Below the pieces are notes generated by a model. It was not told the origin of the DNA and did no database searches. It worked only from the letters and a program-made list of their open reading frames with translations. From Chromatiaceae bacterium (lineage in GTDB: Bacteria; Pseudomonadota; Gammaproteobacteria; Chromatiales; Chromatiaceae), in contig JACKMX010000004.1 of assembly GCA_024235175.1 (NCBI GenBank), positions 124,001-188,000 of the forward strand: 64,000 nucleotides of DNA. The letters run 5' to 3'. Shown here piece by piece: positions 8,708-18,037 of this stretch. Positions within the stretch are counted from its first letter, which is position 1, and every line of letters begins with the position of its first letter. Position numbers and translations under genes: made by a program.

Positions 8708-9090
8708 GCTTCTATCCGTTCAAAGATCTTGCTGATTTTTTCCTCCAGGGTAGTGGCGGTAAACGGCTTGACCACGTATCCATTTACCCCCGCCTGCGCA
8801 GCTTCAATTATCTGCTCCCGTTTCGACTCAGCCGTTACCATCAGTACCGGAAGCTTCGCCAGCCTGGAATCCGCACGCACCGCTTTGAGCAGATCGATGC
8901 CGGTCATTCCGGGCATATTCCAGTCGGTGATCAGGAAGTCGAAGCTGCCGGACTGAAGCATCGGCAATCCTGTGTTGCCGTCATCCGCTTCCTGAGTATT
9001 GGTGAATCCCAGATCCCTGAGCAGATTCTTGATAATTCTCCTCATTGTGGAAAAATCATCCACCACGAGAATCTTCATGTTCTTATCCAA
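8704..9090 (-). CDS. cheY: Chemotaxis response regulator CheY
   Basis: Single receiver domain of about 128 residues with the acidic pair in KILVVDDFSTMRRI, phosphoacceptor Asp in LITDWNMPGMTG, the Thr switch in VLMVTAE and the conserved Lys in GYVVKPF. Phosphorylated CheY binds the FliM/FliN switch and reverses flagellar rotation. Start choice: a GGAGG lies 5 bases before the TTG at 9090, whereas the ATG at 9078 has only weak complementarity upstream and the GTG at 9102 starts inside the likely ribosome binding site. The TTG is therefore preferred, with the ATG form (124 residues, as in Pseudomonas) as the alternative. It is cotranscribed with fliA upstream and cheZ downstream. Confidence 0.93.
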   Translation of the reverse strand: MDKNMKILVVDDFSTMRRIIKNLLRDLGFTNTQEADDGNTGLPMLQSGSFDFLITDWNMPGMTGIDLLKAVRADSRLAKLPVLMVTAESKREQIIEAAQAGVNGYVVKPFTATTLEEKISKIFERIEA

Positions 9091-9135
9091 GACAACCTCC
9101 ACAAGCGATACCAGTCCACATGTTCATATAACCTT

Positions 9136-9882
9136 TTAAATCTCACCTTGATCCGAAAGCCAGTCTGAAAGCCTCGATCTCAACCGTAGCGTAGCCTGAC
9201 TGTGAATCTGACAAACTCTCGACTCGCTCACACCCAGTACCTGACCTATCTCCCGTAAATTGAGCTCCTCATCGTAGTAGAGTGCGATGACCATGCGCTC
9301 CCTTTCCGGAAGACCCGAAATTGCTTCAGCCAGGGCGCGCTTGAATGCGTCCCGCTGCATACCTTCGAATGGGCCGCTGATTGCGCCGTCGCTGCGATCC
9401 TGAGGTAACTCCCCCACTGCCTGGAGATCCTCCAGACTGAATATGCGGCAGCCTGATGCATCCTTGAGTATCTTGTGGTACTCAGGCAGTGACATGCCAA
9501 GCACCTCAGCCACTTCCACGTCTCGTGCATCCCGTCCCTGTTCGTTCTCGATCTCCCGCATTGCGCTGGCAACCATGCGTGCCTTGCGATGCACCGAACG
9601 TGGCGTCCAGTCGCTGCGCCGAATCTCATCCAGCATTGCGCCGCGAATACGGATTCCCGAGTAGGTCTCGAAACTGGCACCCTGACTTGGATCATAGTTT
9701 CGACTTGCCTCCAGCAGCCCTATCATACCCGCCTGGATGAGGTCATCCGCCTGTACATTCGGCGGCAGTCTGTTCATCAGGTGGTAGGCTATTCGTTTAA
9801 CCAGTGGCGCATGCTTTGTCACCAGTGCATTTGCATCCATCTCCTGCTCTTGCACCGCCGTGTAGGTCGCTAGTCCGTTCAC
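9136..9882 (-). CDS. fliA: RNA polymerase sigma factor FliA (sigma-28)
   Basis: 248 residues from the GTG at 9882. It contains sigma region 2 (PLVKRIAYHLMNRLPPNVQ; DLIQAGMIGLLEA; FETYSGIRIRGAMLDEIR), region 3 and region 4 (LPERERMVIALYYDEELNLREIG and VLGVSESRVCQIHSQA). FliA directs transcription of late flagellar and chemotaxis genes. The GTG sits one base after the fleN stop codon and 7 bases after a run of six G, a plausible ribosome binding site. A longer GTG start at 9897 would overlap fleN by 14 bases. The order flhF-fleN-fliA-cheY is standard in polar flagellates. Confidence 0.95.
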   Translation of the reverse strand: MNGLATYTAVQEQEMDANALVTKHAPLVKRIAYHLMNRLPPNVQADDLIQAGMIGLLEASRNYDPSQGASFETYSGIRIRGAMLDEIRRSDWTPRSVHRKARMVASAMREIENEQGRDARDVEVAEVLGMSLPEYHKILKDASGCRIFSLEDLQAVGELPQDRSDGAISGPFEGMQRDAFKRALAEAISGLPERERMVIALYYDEELNLREIGQVLGVSESRVCQIHSQATLRLRSRLSDWLSDQGEI

Positions 9883-9883
9883 C

Positions 9884-10765
9884 TCAAATCCCCCCACTCT
9901 GACTCGAATATTGAATAAGCCGCTCGACGAAGAACTGGAGATGTCCGCTGACCCCTTCAGGTACGGGCCAGTTATCGGCCTTCTTTGCCAAATTCTTGAA
10001 TGTTTGTGCTGAACGGCTGCGTGGAAATGCCTGAACCACCGACTTCTGGGTGCGCACCGCTTTGCGCAGATTCTCGTCGTAAGGAACGCTGCCCATGAAG
10101 CTGATCATCGCATCCAGGTAGCGATCCGTAACGCGGCAGATCTTATTGTAAAGCGCCCGCCCCTCCTGGGCGGACTGAACCATATTCGCAAGTACGTGGA
10201 ACCGGTCGATGCCGTATTCCCGGTTCAGCAGCTTAATCAGTGCATAAGCGTCGGTGATCGATGCCGGCTCATCGCAAACCACAACCACCACTTCCTGGAC
10301 GGCACGACTGAAGCTGACGACGATATCCGATATCCCTGCGGCTGTATCGACGATCATGACATCTATATCTGAAGCCACATCGCTGAACGCGCGTATCAAT
10401 CCGGCATGTTCGGCTTTACTCAGTTCCGCCATCTGCTGAACCCCGGATGCGGCAGGTGCCACCATAATGCCCGAAGGCCCGGTTATCAGGATGTCTTCGA
10501 GTGTGCACTCTCCACGCACCACATGCGAAAGATCGCGCTCGGGATGCAGTCCCAACACCACATCTATATTGGCCAGCCCCAGATCGGCATCCAGCAGCAT
10601 CACCCGCCGGCCGAGATCCGCCATTGCCACCGCCAGGTTGACCGATACATTGGTTTTACCTACACCACCCTTACCGCCGGTGACCGCGACAACTCTCACC
10701 GGATGAGGCTTGACCATCTGCCGCAACCCTGTGGCCTGGTCCACGTTTGCATCAACCATGAGCAT
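9884..10765 (-). CDS. fleN: Flagellar number regulator FleN/FlhG (MinD-like ATPase)
   Basis: 293 residues. The deviant Walker A GGKGGVGKT lies at residues 30-38, with VMLLDADLGLANIDV and VMIVDTAAGIS as the other nucleotide-binding motifs. FleN/FlhG limits polar flagella to one or a few, by antagonising the master activator FleQ/FlrA and acting with FlhF (family knowledge). The start overlaps flhF by 14 bases. A second ATG two codons in (10759) is equally possible. The N-terminal extension before the P-loop (about 20 residues, DQATGLRQM) matches the FlhF-GTPase-activating helix known in FlhG proteins. No fleQ is in this window. Confidence 0.94.
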   Translation of the reverse strand: MLMVDANVDQATGLRQMVKPHPVRVVAVTGGKGGVGKTNVSVNLAVAMADLGRRVMLLDADLGLANIDVVLGLHPERDLSHVVRGECTLEDILITGPSGIMVAPAASGVQQMAELSKAEHAGLIRAFSDVASDIDVMIVDTAAGISDIVVSFSRAVQEVVVVVCDEPASITDAYALIKLLNREYGIDRFHVLANMVQSAQEGRALYNKICRVTDRYLDAMISFMGSVPYDENLRKAVRTQKSVVQAFPRSRSAQTFKNLAKKADNWPVPEGVSGHLQFFVERLIQYSSQSGGI

Positions 10766-11975
10766 CTATGGTTACTCCTCCGAAGGCCAGAGAAAGATAG
10801 GCGTCGTTGTAATCTGCGCCCCCTTCCTGACCGAGGGCGACAGCACGACTGATAAGCGTATTGGCGCGCGCCAGGTGAATGTCTTCAGGGACTCTCTGAC
10901 CGTCGGTAAAGAAAGCCAGCGGTATGCGGCTATGCACCGCAGCGGAAATTGCACCTCCCAGGGAGGCAACCTCATCCACTTTTGTCAGGATGCAGCCACA
11001 TATCTCCGTCGCTCCAAATGCGTTGGCTGCCTGCTCCAATGCCGATTGCTGGGTCGTCGCGGAGAGGGTCAGAAATCGCTTTACCATGCGATTGCCGGAA
11101 TCGATCAGCGAGAGCTGTTCGCTCAGGCGTACATCCCGCTGGCTCATGCCGGCGGTATCCACCAGTACCAGGCGTTTATCGGAGAGCGCATTGAGCGTTA
11201 CGTTCAACTCTTCCGGAGTGGAGGCAGAGCGAACGGTGACATCCAGAATCCGCGCATATGTGGTCAGCTGCTCCTGTGCACCGATGCGATAGCTGTCGGT
11301 GGAGACCAGGGCCAGACTGCGATGACCGTGTCGCAAAACATAGCGGGCCGCTAACTTGGCGATAGTGGTGGTTTTGCCGACGCCGGTTGGGCCCACCAGT
11401 GCAATCACCCCACCCTCATCGATAATGCTGTCGCCCGCGATCGGGAGCTCTCCGGCCAACAGATTGAGCGCCCTGCGCCAAGCCTGATCGGAATTCTCGA
11501 AGTCCTGGACCCGCTCAACCAGCTGTGCGCAGATATCGGGACTGATATCCAGTGCCATCAGCCGGCGCAGCAACTCCCGCCGCAGCGGTTGTCGATTTCC
11601 CATTTCGTTCCAGGTGAGTTCCGACAACTGGTTCTCCATCATGCGCCGCATCGCCCGCATTTCACGCCGCATCTCGACCAGAGTCGGATCCTGACTCCAC
11701 TCCACTTGGGTGGGGGAGACTTTCGGCCGGGAGCGGCTGATGGAAGGATCAGACGGCCGGTTCCGGTTTTCGCCGGGAGGAGAGAGCTGTGCCTCATGCT
11801 GCTGAGTGCTCTGCTGTGCGGCAAAAGCGGTCTCGTCATAGTCCTTGGCAGCAACCAGTTCGACACCGCCTTCCACCGGCTTATTGGATAAAATTACGGC
11901 ATCGGGACCCAGACTCTCCCTCACCTGGCGCAGCGCCTGCCGTATATCGTTTGCAAAAAAACGTTTTATTTTCAT
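10752..11975 (-). CDS. flhF: Flagellar placement GTPase FlhF (SRP type)
   Basis: 407 residues with three regions: the N-terminal MKIKRFFANDIRQALRQVRE, a charged middle section, and the NG GTPase core. The core has the P-loop GPTGVGKTTTIAKLAA, LVLVDTAGMSQRD and the guanine-specificity motif TKVDEVASLGG. FlhF marks the cell pole where the flagellar basal body is built. It starts 71 bases after flhA and overlaps fleN, so it belongs to one transcription unit. The core looks intact, and the length is usual for the family. Confidence 0.95.
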   Translation of the reverse strand: MKIKRFFANDIRQALRQVRESLGPDAVILSNKPVEGGVELVAAKDYDETAFAAQQSTQQHEAQLSPPGENRNRPSDPSISRSRPKVSPTQVEWSQDPTLVEMRREMRAMRRMMENQLSELTWNEMGNRQPLRRELLRRLMALDISPDICAQLVERVQDFENSDQAWRRALNLLAGELPIAGDSIIDEGGVIALVGPTGVGKTTTIAKLAARYVLRHGHRSLALVSTDSYRIGAQEQLTTYARILDVTVRSASTPEELNVTLNALSDKRLVLVDTAGMSQRDVRLSEQLSLIDSGNRMVKRFLTLSATTQQSALEQAANAFGATEICGCILTKVDEVASLGGAISAAVHSRIPLAFFTDGQRVPEDIHLARANTLISRAVALGQEGGADYNDAYLSLAFGGVTIDAHG

Positions 11976-12046
11976 ACTCTGCCTATCCTGGATTACCGGT
12001 CAGCCACCTGGGTGGCCCTCGTGCCGCTTGTGCCGGTCCGGCGTCT

Positions 12047-14134
12047 TCAGTTGGCAGGTTTACCAACGGTGGCGACAACCTTGATCTGGCGGTTATCCGG
12101 GACCTCGTTGTAAGAGAGAACCCGCATGCCCGGCACACTGTGTCGAACGAATCGCGCCATCCAGGCCCTTATCGGGGCCGCCACCAGAAGAATGCTCTGT
12201 TGATTGGCCCGCTCCTGCTGGTTGAAGGTCTCCAGCAGTGCTTTTTGCAGCTGCTCCGCCAACCCAGGCTCAAACCCGACACTCCCCTCGTCCGAGGGCT
12301 GCAATGTCTGCTGCAATATCTGTTCCAATTTAGGATCTAAAACAATAACGGGAATTTCTTCAACAGGACCAATGAGTTGCTGAACTATGTTGCGTGACAT
12401 AGCGACTCTGGCATGGGTTGTCAGAACGCCGATGTCTTGACTCTGCACCCCATGTTCCGCCAATGTTTCGGCGATTGAGCGAATGTCCCGGATGGAAACG
12501 TGCTCGCGCAGCAGGTTCTTCAGAATCTTTAGCACCTGGCCAAGCGACAATGTTTTCGGGACCAGATCCTCCACCAGTTTCGGAGCACTTCTTGCCAGTT
12601 GATCGAGCAGCTGCTGGGCCTCTTCATGCCCAAGCAGTTCATGCGCGCTGTTTTCCAAAATTTCCTTCAGATGAGTGGCAATTACGGTACTCGCATCTAC
12701 CACCGTATAGCCGAGGGTCTGGGCGTGATCTCGCTGACCCTGATCTATCCATACCGCATCCAGACCAAAGGCCGGGTCTTTGGTCTCGACTCCCTGAAGT
12801 TTGCCGAATACCCTGCCTGAATTGATCGCCAGATCGCGGTCCGGATATATCTCAGACTCACCCATGATGGCACCATGCATGGAGATGCGGTATCCGGTCG
12901 GACTCAGATCAAGATTGTCCTGGATATGCACCGGCTGAATCAGGAACCCCAACTCCTTTGAGAGTTTTTTGCGCACCCCTTTTATCCGGTTCATCAACTC
13001 ACCGCCCTGATTTCTGTCCACCAGCGGGATGAGCCTGTACCCCACCTCAAGGCCAATAATGTCCACCGGCTGCACATCGTCCCAGGTGAGCTCGCGTTGT
13101 TCCACCGGAACCTCGGGTACGGCGACCGGAAGTTCGCTCCTGCTTTCCCTCTTTCTGGCACGCAAGATCCACCATGCACCGCCTCCTGCCAGGGCAGCCA
13201 GGCTGAGAAACGCAAAGTTGGGCATCCCCGGTATAACGCCCATCAAACCGAGCACTCCGGCCGCCACCGCCAGCGATTTCGGTGTATTCAGCAACTGGGA
13301 AACGATCTGTCCGCCCATGTCCTGGGTTGAGGCAACACGGGTGACGATTATCGCGGCCGAGGTCGACAGCAGCAGTGACGGAATCTGCGCCACCAGACCG
13401 TCTCCGATGGTCAACAGCGCATAGAATCGCAGTGCGGTGGCAAAGTCCAGATCATGCTGCATCATGCCGATGGAGAGGCCGCCAAGGATGTTGATAACCA
13501 GAATCAGTATGCCGGCCACGGCATCGCCACGGACAAATTTACTGGCACCATCCATGGATCCGTAAAAATCTGCCTCCAATGCGATCTCTGCACGCCTTGC
13601 CTTGGCCTCCTCCTGGCCGATGATGCCTGCATTAAGGTCCGCATCTATGGCCATCTGCTTGCCGGGCATCGCGTCCAGCGTGAACCTGGCGCTGACTTCC
13701 GAAACCCGCCCTGCGCCTTTGGTGACCACGACAAAGTTGATGATCACCAGAATCGCAAAAACCACAAGGCCGACCGCGTAGTTGCCACCGATAACGAAAG
13801 CGCCGAATGCCTCGATTACCTTACCCGCCGCATCGCCCCCTTCATGCCCCTCCAACAGAACCACCCGGGTTGACGCGACATTGAGCGCGAGGCGCAGCAG
13901 GGTGGCAACCAGCAGCAGGCTCGGGAAGACACTGAATTCAAGTGGCTTGAGGGTATAGACAACCACCAGCAGCACCACCAGAGAGAGTGCAATGTTGAAA
14001 GTAAAGAACACATCCAGTGCCAGCGGCGGCAATGGAACCACCACCATAGCCAGCATCATCAGCAGGATCAGCGGAGCTCCCAGGCCCTGGGCGCCTACGC
14101 TCTTTACATTGTTCAGTATTGCCGTTGCATCCAT
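12047..14134 (-). CDS. flhA: Flagellar export gate protein FlhA
   Basis: 695 residues from the ATG at 14134, preceded by a purine-rich GGGTGG. An upstream in-frame extension to 14227 is not needed and overlaps flhB. The N-terminal half carries about eight membrane helices with the FHIPEP-type conserved stretch (PSLLLVATLLRLALNVASTR; ARFTLDAMPGKQMAIDADL). The C-terminal half is the cytoplasmic domain that docks export chaperones. FlhA forms the nonameric ring of the flagellar type III export gate. It follows flhB by 43 bases. Confidence 0.96.
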   Translation of the reverse strand: MDATAILNNVKSVGAQGLGAPLILLMMLAMVVVPLPPLALDVFFTFNIALSLVVLLVVVYTLKPLEFSVFPSLLLVATLLRLALNVASTRVVLLEGHEGGDAAGKVIEAFGAFVIGGNYAVGLVVFAILVIINFVVVTKGAGRVSEVSARFTLDAMPGKQMAIDADLNAGIIGQEEAKARRAEIALEADFYGSMDGASKFVRGDAVAGILILVINILGGLSIGMMQHDLDFATALRFYALLTIGDGLVAQIPSLLLSTSAAIIVTRVASTQDMGGQIVSQLLNTPKSLAVAAGVLGLMGVIPGMPNFAFLSLAALAGGGAWWILRARKRESRSELPVAVPEVPVEQRELTWDDVQPVDIIGLEVGYRLIPLVDRNQGGELMNRIKGVRKKLSKELGFLIQPVHIQDNLDLSPTGYRISMHGAIMGESEIYPDRDLAINSGRVFGKLQGVETKDPAFGLDAVWIDQGQRDHAQTLGYTVVDASTVIATHLKEILENSAHELLGHEEAQQLLDQLARSAPKLVEDLVPKTLSLGQVLKILKNLLREHVSIRDIRSIAETLAEHGVQSQDIGVLTTHARVAMSRNIVQQLIGPVEEIPVIVLDPKLEQILQQTLQPSDEGSVGFEPGLAEQLQKALLETFNQQERANQQSILLVAAPIRAWMARFVRHSVPGMRVLSYNEVPDNRQIKVVATVGKPAN

Positions 14135-14177
14135 GGTTGCCACCCAAAGGTTAACTGTTTTGCGGGCGTCTCTTTGC

Positions 14178-15332
14178 CTATGCGGGATCCGGATTCGGCG
14201 CAGGCACCTGCAACTCCTCCGGAACACTCAGGTCGGTGGGAACTCCGGGTTTGATACCCTGGCCCGCCTGATAGGCTTTCAGCTGGAAGACATAGGCGAG
14301 CAGCTTCGCGACAGCCAGATAGAGACCCGCAGGAATATAATCGCCAAGCTCAGCGTGGGCATGAATGGCACGTGCCAGCATGGGTGACTCCACAATAGGA
14401 ACATCGTGCTCACCCGCCACCCGACGAATATTGGCAGCCACCAGGTCGACGCCCTTAGCCACCACTTTCGGTGCTTTCATCGTGTGCTGGTTGTAACTCA
14501 AAGCCACCGCATAATGGGTGGGGTTGGTGACAATAACATCAGCTTTGGGCACCTCTTCCATCATGCGCCGCTGCGCCATTTCATGCTGCAGATTACGTAT
14601 GCGGCTCTTGACTTCAGGTCTGCCCTCGGTCTCCTTCAGCTCATCCCTGACCTCCTGTCGGGTCATTTTCAGCTGGCGCTTGTGGTCCCATAGCTGAAAC
14701 GGAACATCCACCAGCGCGATCAGTATCAGAGTACTGGAGATCAGCACGAAGGAGCCGCCGATCAATCTGCTCAATTCACTCACCGCAGGACCAAGTTCCA
14801 GACTGCTTAGACCGATGAATTCATCGACGAGCATCCATAGCGCGAGGGCAGTGGCACCGCCCACCAGAAAAAACTTCGCCATTGCCTTGAACAGTTCCAC
14901 CAGACCCTTTGCGGAAAAAAGCCGTTTCAGTCCGCTGATGGGATTCAGTTTGCTCAGCTTGGGCGCCAGCGCCTGCCCGCTGAAGGCAACGCCGCCAAGT
15001 GCGACCGAACTGGCAATGGCCACCGCGATCACTATCAGAAAAAAGGGCGCCAGCATGATCAATGCGCCGGCAATGGCATCCGCCAGCCGGCGCAGCAGCG
15101 CGCCTGGATCATACAGATCGACCCGGTCTATGGTGAAACCAACCGACATCATCTGTGACAGATCCTGGCCAAGTTGACCGCTCATACCCACCAGCGCCAA
15201 TCCCCCCATCAGAGTGATCGCCATGGTGTTCAGCTCTTTCGAGCGGGCAACCTGCCCCTTCTTCCTGGAATCCTGAAGCCGTTTCGATGTGGGTTCTTCT
15301 GTTTTCTCCTGGCCGTCCTGATTCTCAGCCAT
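14178..15332 (-). CDS. flhB: Flagellar export switch protein FlhB
   Basis: 384 residues. The start is MAENQDGQEKTEEPTSKR, the usual FlhB N-terminus. Four membrane helices follow, then the cytoplasmic domain with the autocleavage motif NPTH (VIVTNPTHYAVALSY). FlhB changes export specificity from rod/hook to filament substrates after self-cleavage between Asn and Pro. The C-terminal tail is longer and Pro-rich (VPAPNPDPA). It begins 3 bases after the fliR stop region, so the genes are tightly packed. Confidence 0.96.
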   Translation of the reverse strand: MAENQDGQEKTEEPTSKRLQDSRKKGQVARSKELNTMAITLMGGLALVGMSGQLGQDLSQMMSVGFTIDRVDLYDPGALLRRLADAIAGALIMLAPFFLIVIAVAIASSVALGGVAFSGQALAPKLSKLNPISGLKRLFSAKGLVELFKAMAKFFLVGGATALALWMLVDEFIGLSSLELGPAVSELSRLIGGSFVLISSTLILIALVDVPFQLWDHKRQLKMTRQEVRDELKETEGRPEVKSRIRNLQHEMAQRRMMEEVPKADVIVTNPTHYAVALSYNQHTMKAPKVVAKGVDLVAANIRRVAGEHDVPIVESPMLARAIHAHAELGDYIPAGLYLAVAKLLAYVFQLKAYQAGQGIKPGVPTDLSVPEELQVPAPNPDPA

Positions 15333-15335
15333 CTC

Positions 15336-16115
15336 TCACCCCGTTATAAAAAGCAGGCCCTTGATCAGGGCAAAACCTGCGTCGAGAAATGTCTCGAAGT
15401 TATCCATGACATTAGGCAGACTGGCCCATATCAATACGAAACCGATCAGCATGGTGACCGGAAAACCGACCGCAAATATGTTGAGCTGGGGTGCGGCCCT
15501 GGTCACTATGCCCATACCAAGATTGACCAGCAGCAGTGCCGCCATCACCGGCAGCGCCATCAGCAAACCTGCACTGAACAGGCGGCTTCCCCAGCCGACG
15601 ACATCGGCGAAACTGCTGCGGCCGAGTCCATCCACTGCCACCGGAAAGGTGTGGAAACTCTGAAACAGCAGATCGATAAGTATCAGGTGTCCGTTAAGCA
15701 CCAGGAAAAGCAGTGTGGCCAGGATAAGGTAAAACTGAGAGACCACCGGCACCTGAACCCCATTTTGCGGATCCATCATCGAGGCAAACCCCAGCCCCAT
15801 GCTGTAGGCAACCACCTGACCGCCGAAGATCAGTCCGCCGAAAACCATCTGCAGGATAAAACCCATGATCAGCCCAACAGCAAGCTGCTGCAGCAACAGC
15901 ATAAACGCCTGGTGACTGAAAACAGCGACCACCGGCGGCGGTGGCAGCAGCGGCATGACCACCCAGGTAAGCACCAGCACCAGGCCGATGCGATACATCA
16001 CCGGCGTCTGACGGGAGTTGAATACAGGTGCGGCGGTCACCATTGCCGCAATACGGATGAAGGGCCAGATGAACCCGGCCAGCCAGAGATTGAGCTGTGC
16101 TTCACTGAATGACAT
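15336..16115 (-). CDS. fliR: Flagellar export protein FliR
   Basis: 259 residues from the ATG at 16115, two bases after fliQ ends. A longer in-frame reading to 16187 lies within fliQ and was rejected. It has six predicted hydrophobic segments, and its N-terminal MSFSEAQLNLWLAGFIWPFIRI and the block PVMAALLLVNLGMGIVTRAAPQLNIF are typical. FliR joins FliP and FliQ in the helical export-gate core in the basal body membrane. Confidence 0.95.
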   Translation of the reverse strand: MSFSEAQLNLWLAGFIWPFIRIAAMVTAAPVFNSRQTPVMYRIGLVLVLTWVVMPLLPPPPVVAVFSHQAFMLLLQQLAVGLIMGFILQMVFGGLIFGGQVVAYSMGLGFASMMDPQNGVQVPVVSQFYLILATLLFLVLNGHLILIDLLFQSFHTFPVAVDGLGRSSFADVVGWGSRLFSAGLLMALPVMAALLLVNLGMGIVTRAAPQLNIFAVGFPVTMLIGFVLIWASLPNVMDNFETFLDAGFALIKGLLFITG

Positions 16116-16117
16116 GG

Positions 16118-16387
16118 TCAGCCTATGAGTTCCGGAATGCTCTCGATCAGATCGATTGTGAAGGTCATGATCACGCGCAGCATCCAAGGGCCCGCCAGCA
16201 TAAAAACCAAGGCCACGATCAGCAGTTTTGGTATGAAGCTGAGGGTCATCTCATTGATCTGTGTGGCAGCCTGAAACATCGCCACCAGCAGTCCCACCAG
16301 CAGTGCCGGGACCAGCACCACCCCACCCAGCACGGTGGTCACCTCCAGCGCACGTTGACCTATGTCCAGTACCGAATCGGGTGTCAT
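16118..16387 (-). CDS. fliQ: Flagellar export protein FliQ
   Basis: 89 residues and two membrane helices. The motif MTPDSVLDIGQRALEV at the start and FQAATQINEMTLSFIPK between the helices are the FliQ/SctS signature. Four FliQ copies pack around the FliP/FliR core of the export gate. It lies 34 bases after fliP and 2 bases before fliR. Confidence 0.95.
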   Translation of the reverse strand: MTPDSVLDIGQRALEVTTVLGGVVLVPALLVGLLVAMFQAATQINEMTLSFIPKLLIVALVFMLAGPWMLRVIMTFTIDLIESIPELIG

Positions 16388-16421
16388 GGTTCCGCTACCT
16401 CAGATATGCCGGTGCGCGGAC

Positions 16422-17165
16422 TCATACCAAAAAGCTGGAGGCCAGCGTACCGAAAACCAGCGACCATCCATCGATGAGGACAAAAAGCATGATCTTGAAA
16501 GGCAGGGATATGATCAGCGGCGAGAGCATCATCATACCCATCGACATGAGTACGCTCGCCACCACAAGATCGATGATCAGGAAGGGAATGAAAATAAGAA
16601 AACCGATCTGAAATCCGGTCTTCAACTCGGATGTGGCAAAAGCAGGCAACAGCATGGAGAGAGGCACATCGGCCTTAGACTTCAACTCCTCGAAGCGGCC
16701 TATCCGTGCAAACAGTGCAAGATCGCTCTCCCGGGTTTGGGCAAACATGAAATCACGCACAGGTACGGTGGCGTTATCCAGCGCTTCGCTCAGATCCATC
16801 TTCTCTTCAATATAAGGCTTTACCCCAACCTCATAAGACTCCTGCAGCACCGGCATCATCACGAATGCGGTCAGAAACAGCGCCAGCCCCACAAGAATCT
16901 GATTGGATGGCGTGTTCTGGGTCCCCAGCGCCTGCCGCAGAATGGCCAGCACGATCACGATTCTGGTGAAAGATGTCATCAGCAACAGCGCGGCAGGCAA
17001 CAGGCTCAGCGCCGTCATGAAAAGCAGAACCTGTATACTCAGTGTATAGGTCTGACCGCCATCGGCGGTGGGCGTTGTGGTAATCGCATCGAAGCCGGGC
17101 GCCGCCTGTGCGAACAGCGGCAGCATTAACAGAACCAGCAGACTTGGCTTGAGCATTCCCGGCAT
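16422..17165 (-). CDS. fliP: Flagellar export protein FliP
   Basis: 247 residues with a cleavable signal peptide (LLVLLMLPLFAQAAP), then four membrane helices. The conserved blocks are TSFTRIVIVLAILRQALGTQ, PSNQILVGLALFLT and LIISLPFKIMLFVLIDGW. FliP pentamers form the seed of the export gate. The ATG shares one base with the fliO stop (TGATG), which indicates coupling. A start three codons later (MLKPS) is possible. Confidence 0.95.
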   Translation of the reverse strand: MPGMLKPSLLVLLMLPLFAQAAPGFDAITTTPTADGGQTYTLSIQVLLFMTALSLLPAALLLMTSFTRIVIVLAILRQALGTQNTPSNQILVGLALFLTAFVMMPVLQESYEVGVKPYIEEKMDLSEALDNATVPVRDFMFAQTRESDLALFARIGRFEELKSKADVPLSMLLPAFATSELKTGFQIGFLIFIPFLIIDLVVASVLMSMGMMMLSPLIISLPFKIMLFVLIDGWSLVFGTLASSFLV

Positions 17166-17587
17166 CAGCTTTCCGCTCCCATCTCCCGCTTCAGCCGACC
17201 GCTGAACTCTCCCTCGGATTCGCGGCTCCCGTCATCCGGACCGAGTTCATGCAGCATCCTCACCTGACCTGGCGCGACGCCTACCAGCAGCCGGGTTCCG
17301 CCTACCTGCAGCAGCACCGCCCTCTCACGCGGACCGAGCGATACCCCACCTATCACACTCACCATCCCCTTGCCGGTCAATGCCTGCTTTCCGAAGCGGC
17401 GGAACAACCAGCTCAACGCAAAAATCAACGCGACAACCACCGCCAGTCCAAACGCTGTTTCCGTCAAGGCACCGCCTGCCAGGGGTGACGCTGGATTGAG
17501 CACGCTATTCTCATCTGTGGCGGCACCGGAGAGGCTTGGCACAACACCCGCCCACGCTGCCCAGGCTGTGTGGGGCCGCAATATCAT
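17165..17587 (-). CDS. fliO: Flagellar biosynthetic protein FliO
   Basis: 140 residues. One membrane helix (AFGLAVVVALIFALSWLF) is followed by a cytoplasmic domain with SVIGGVSLGPRERAVLLQVG, the FliO signature. FliO assists assembly of the FliP ring and is not part of the finished gate. The first 24 residues look like a weak signal sequence. It overlaps fliN by 4 bases and fliP by 1 base, which places it firmly in the fliLMNOPQR series. Confidence 0.9.
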   Translation of the reverse strand: MILRPHTAWAAWAGVVPSLSGAATDENSVLNPASPLAGGALTETAFGLAVVVALIFALSWLFRRFGKQALTGKGMVSVIGGVSLGPRERAVLLQVGGTRLLVGVAPGQVRMLHELGPDDGSRESEGEFSGRLKREMGAES

Positions 17588-18009
17588 CTCAGTCTCTTGA
17601 TCCGGTCACTGGGGCTGATCACATCGGTCAGCCTGATTCCGAATTTCTCATTGACCACCACCACCTCACCCTGGGCGATCAGCGTCCCGTTCACCAACAC
17701 GTCCATCGGCTCCCCCGCCAACCGGTCCAGCTCCACCACAGACCCCTGATTCAGTTGCAGCAGATTTCTTATCGGTATGTGGGTGCGGCCGATCTCCATG
17801 GAGATAATCACCGGAACATCGAGAATCGAATCCAGACTCACCTCGCCATCCGATTCCGACAAAACCTCATTCTCCAGCTCCTGGAACTTGGCTGACGCAG
17901 CCTTTGCCTGATTTTTTTTCGGGGCAACCTCCTGTGTCTCCTGTTGCTCCAGTGCGGCAGCCCACTCGTCGGCCAGTGCTTCGTTCGGATCTACACCTGT
18001 GTCACTCAT
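17584..18009 (-). CDS. fliN: Flagellar motor switch protein FliN
   Basis: 141 residues. An acidic, variable N-terminus (residues 1-60) precedes the SpoA domain with LDSILDVPVIISMEIGRTHI, LLQLNQGSVVELDRLAGEP and VNEKFGIRLTDVISP. FliN forms most of the C-ring with FliM and receives CheY-P. It lies 28 bases after fliM. The length and fold are usual for gammaproteobacterial FliN. Confidence 0.96.
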   Translation of the reverse strand: MSDTGVDPNEALADEWAAALEQQETQEVAPKKNQAKAASAKFQELENEVLSESDGEVSLDSILDVPVIISMEIGRTHIPIRNLLQLNQGSVVELDRLAGEPMDVLVNGTLIAQGEVVVVNEKFGIRLTDVISPSDRIKRLR

Positions 18010-18037
18010 TCTCTTATCCTGTCGACGTAAAAATAGT

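Noticed and set aside
14135..14227. N-terminal extension of FlhA
   Set aside because: It overlaps flhB and lacks conservation; the ATG at 14134 gives the canonical MDATAILNN-type start.
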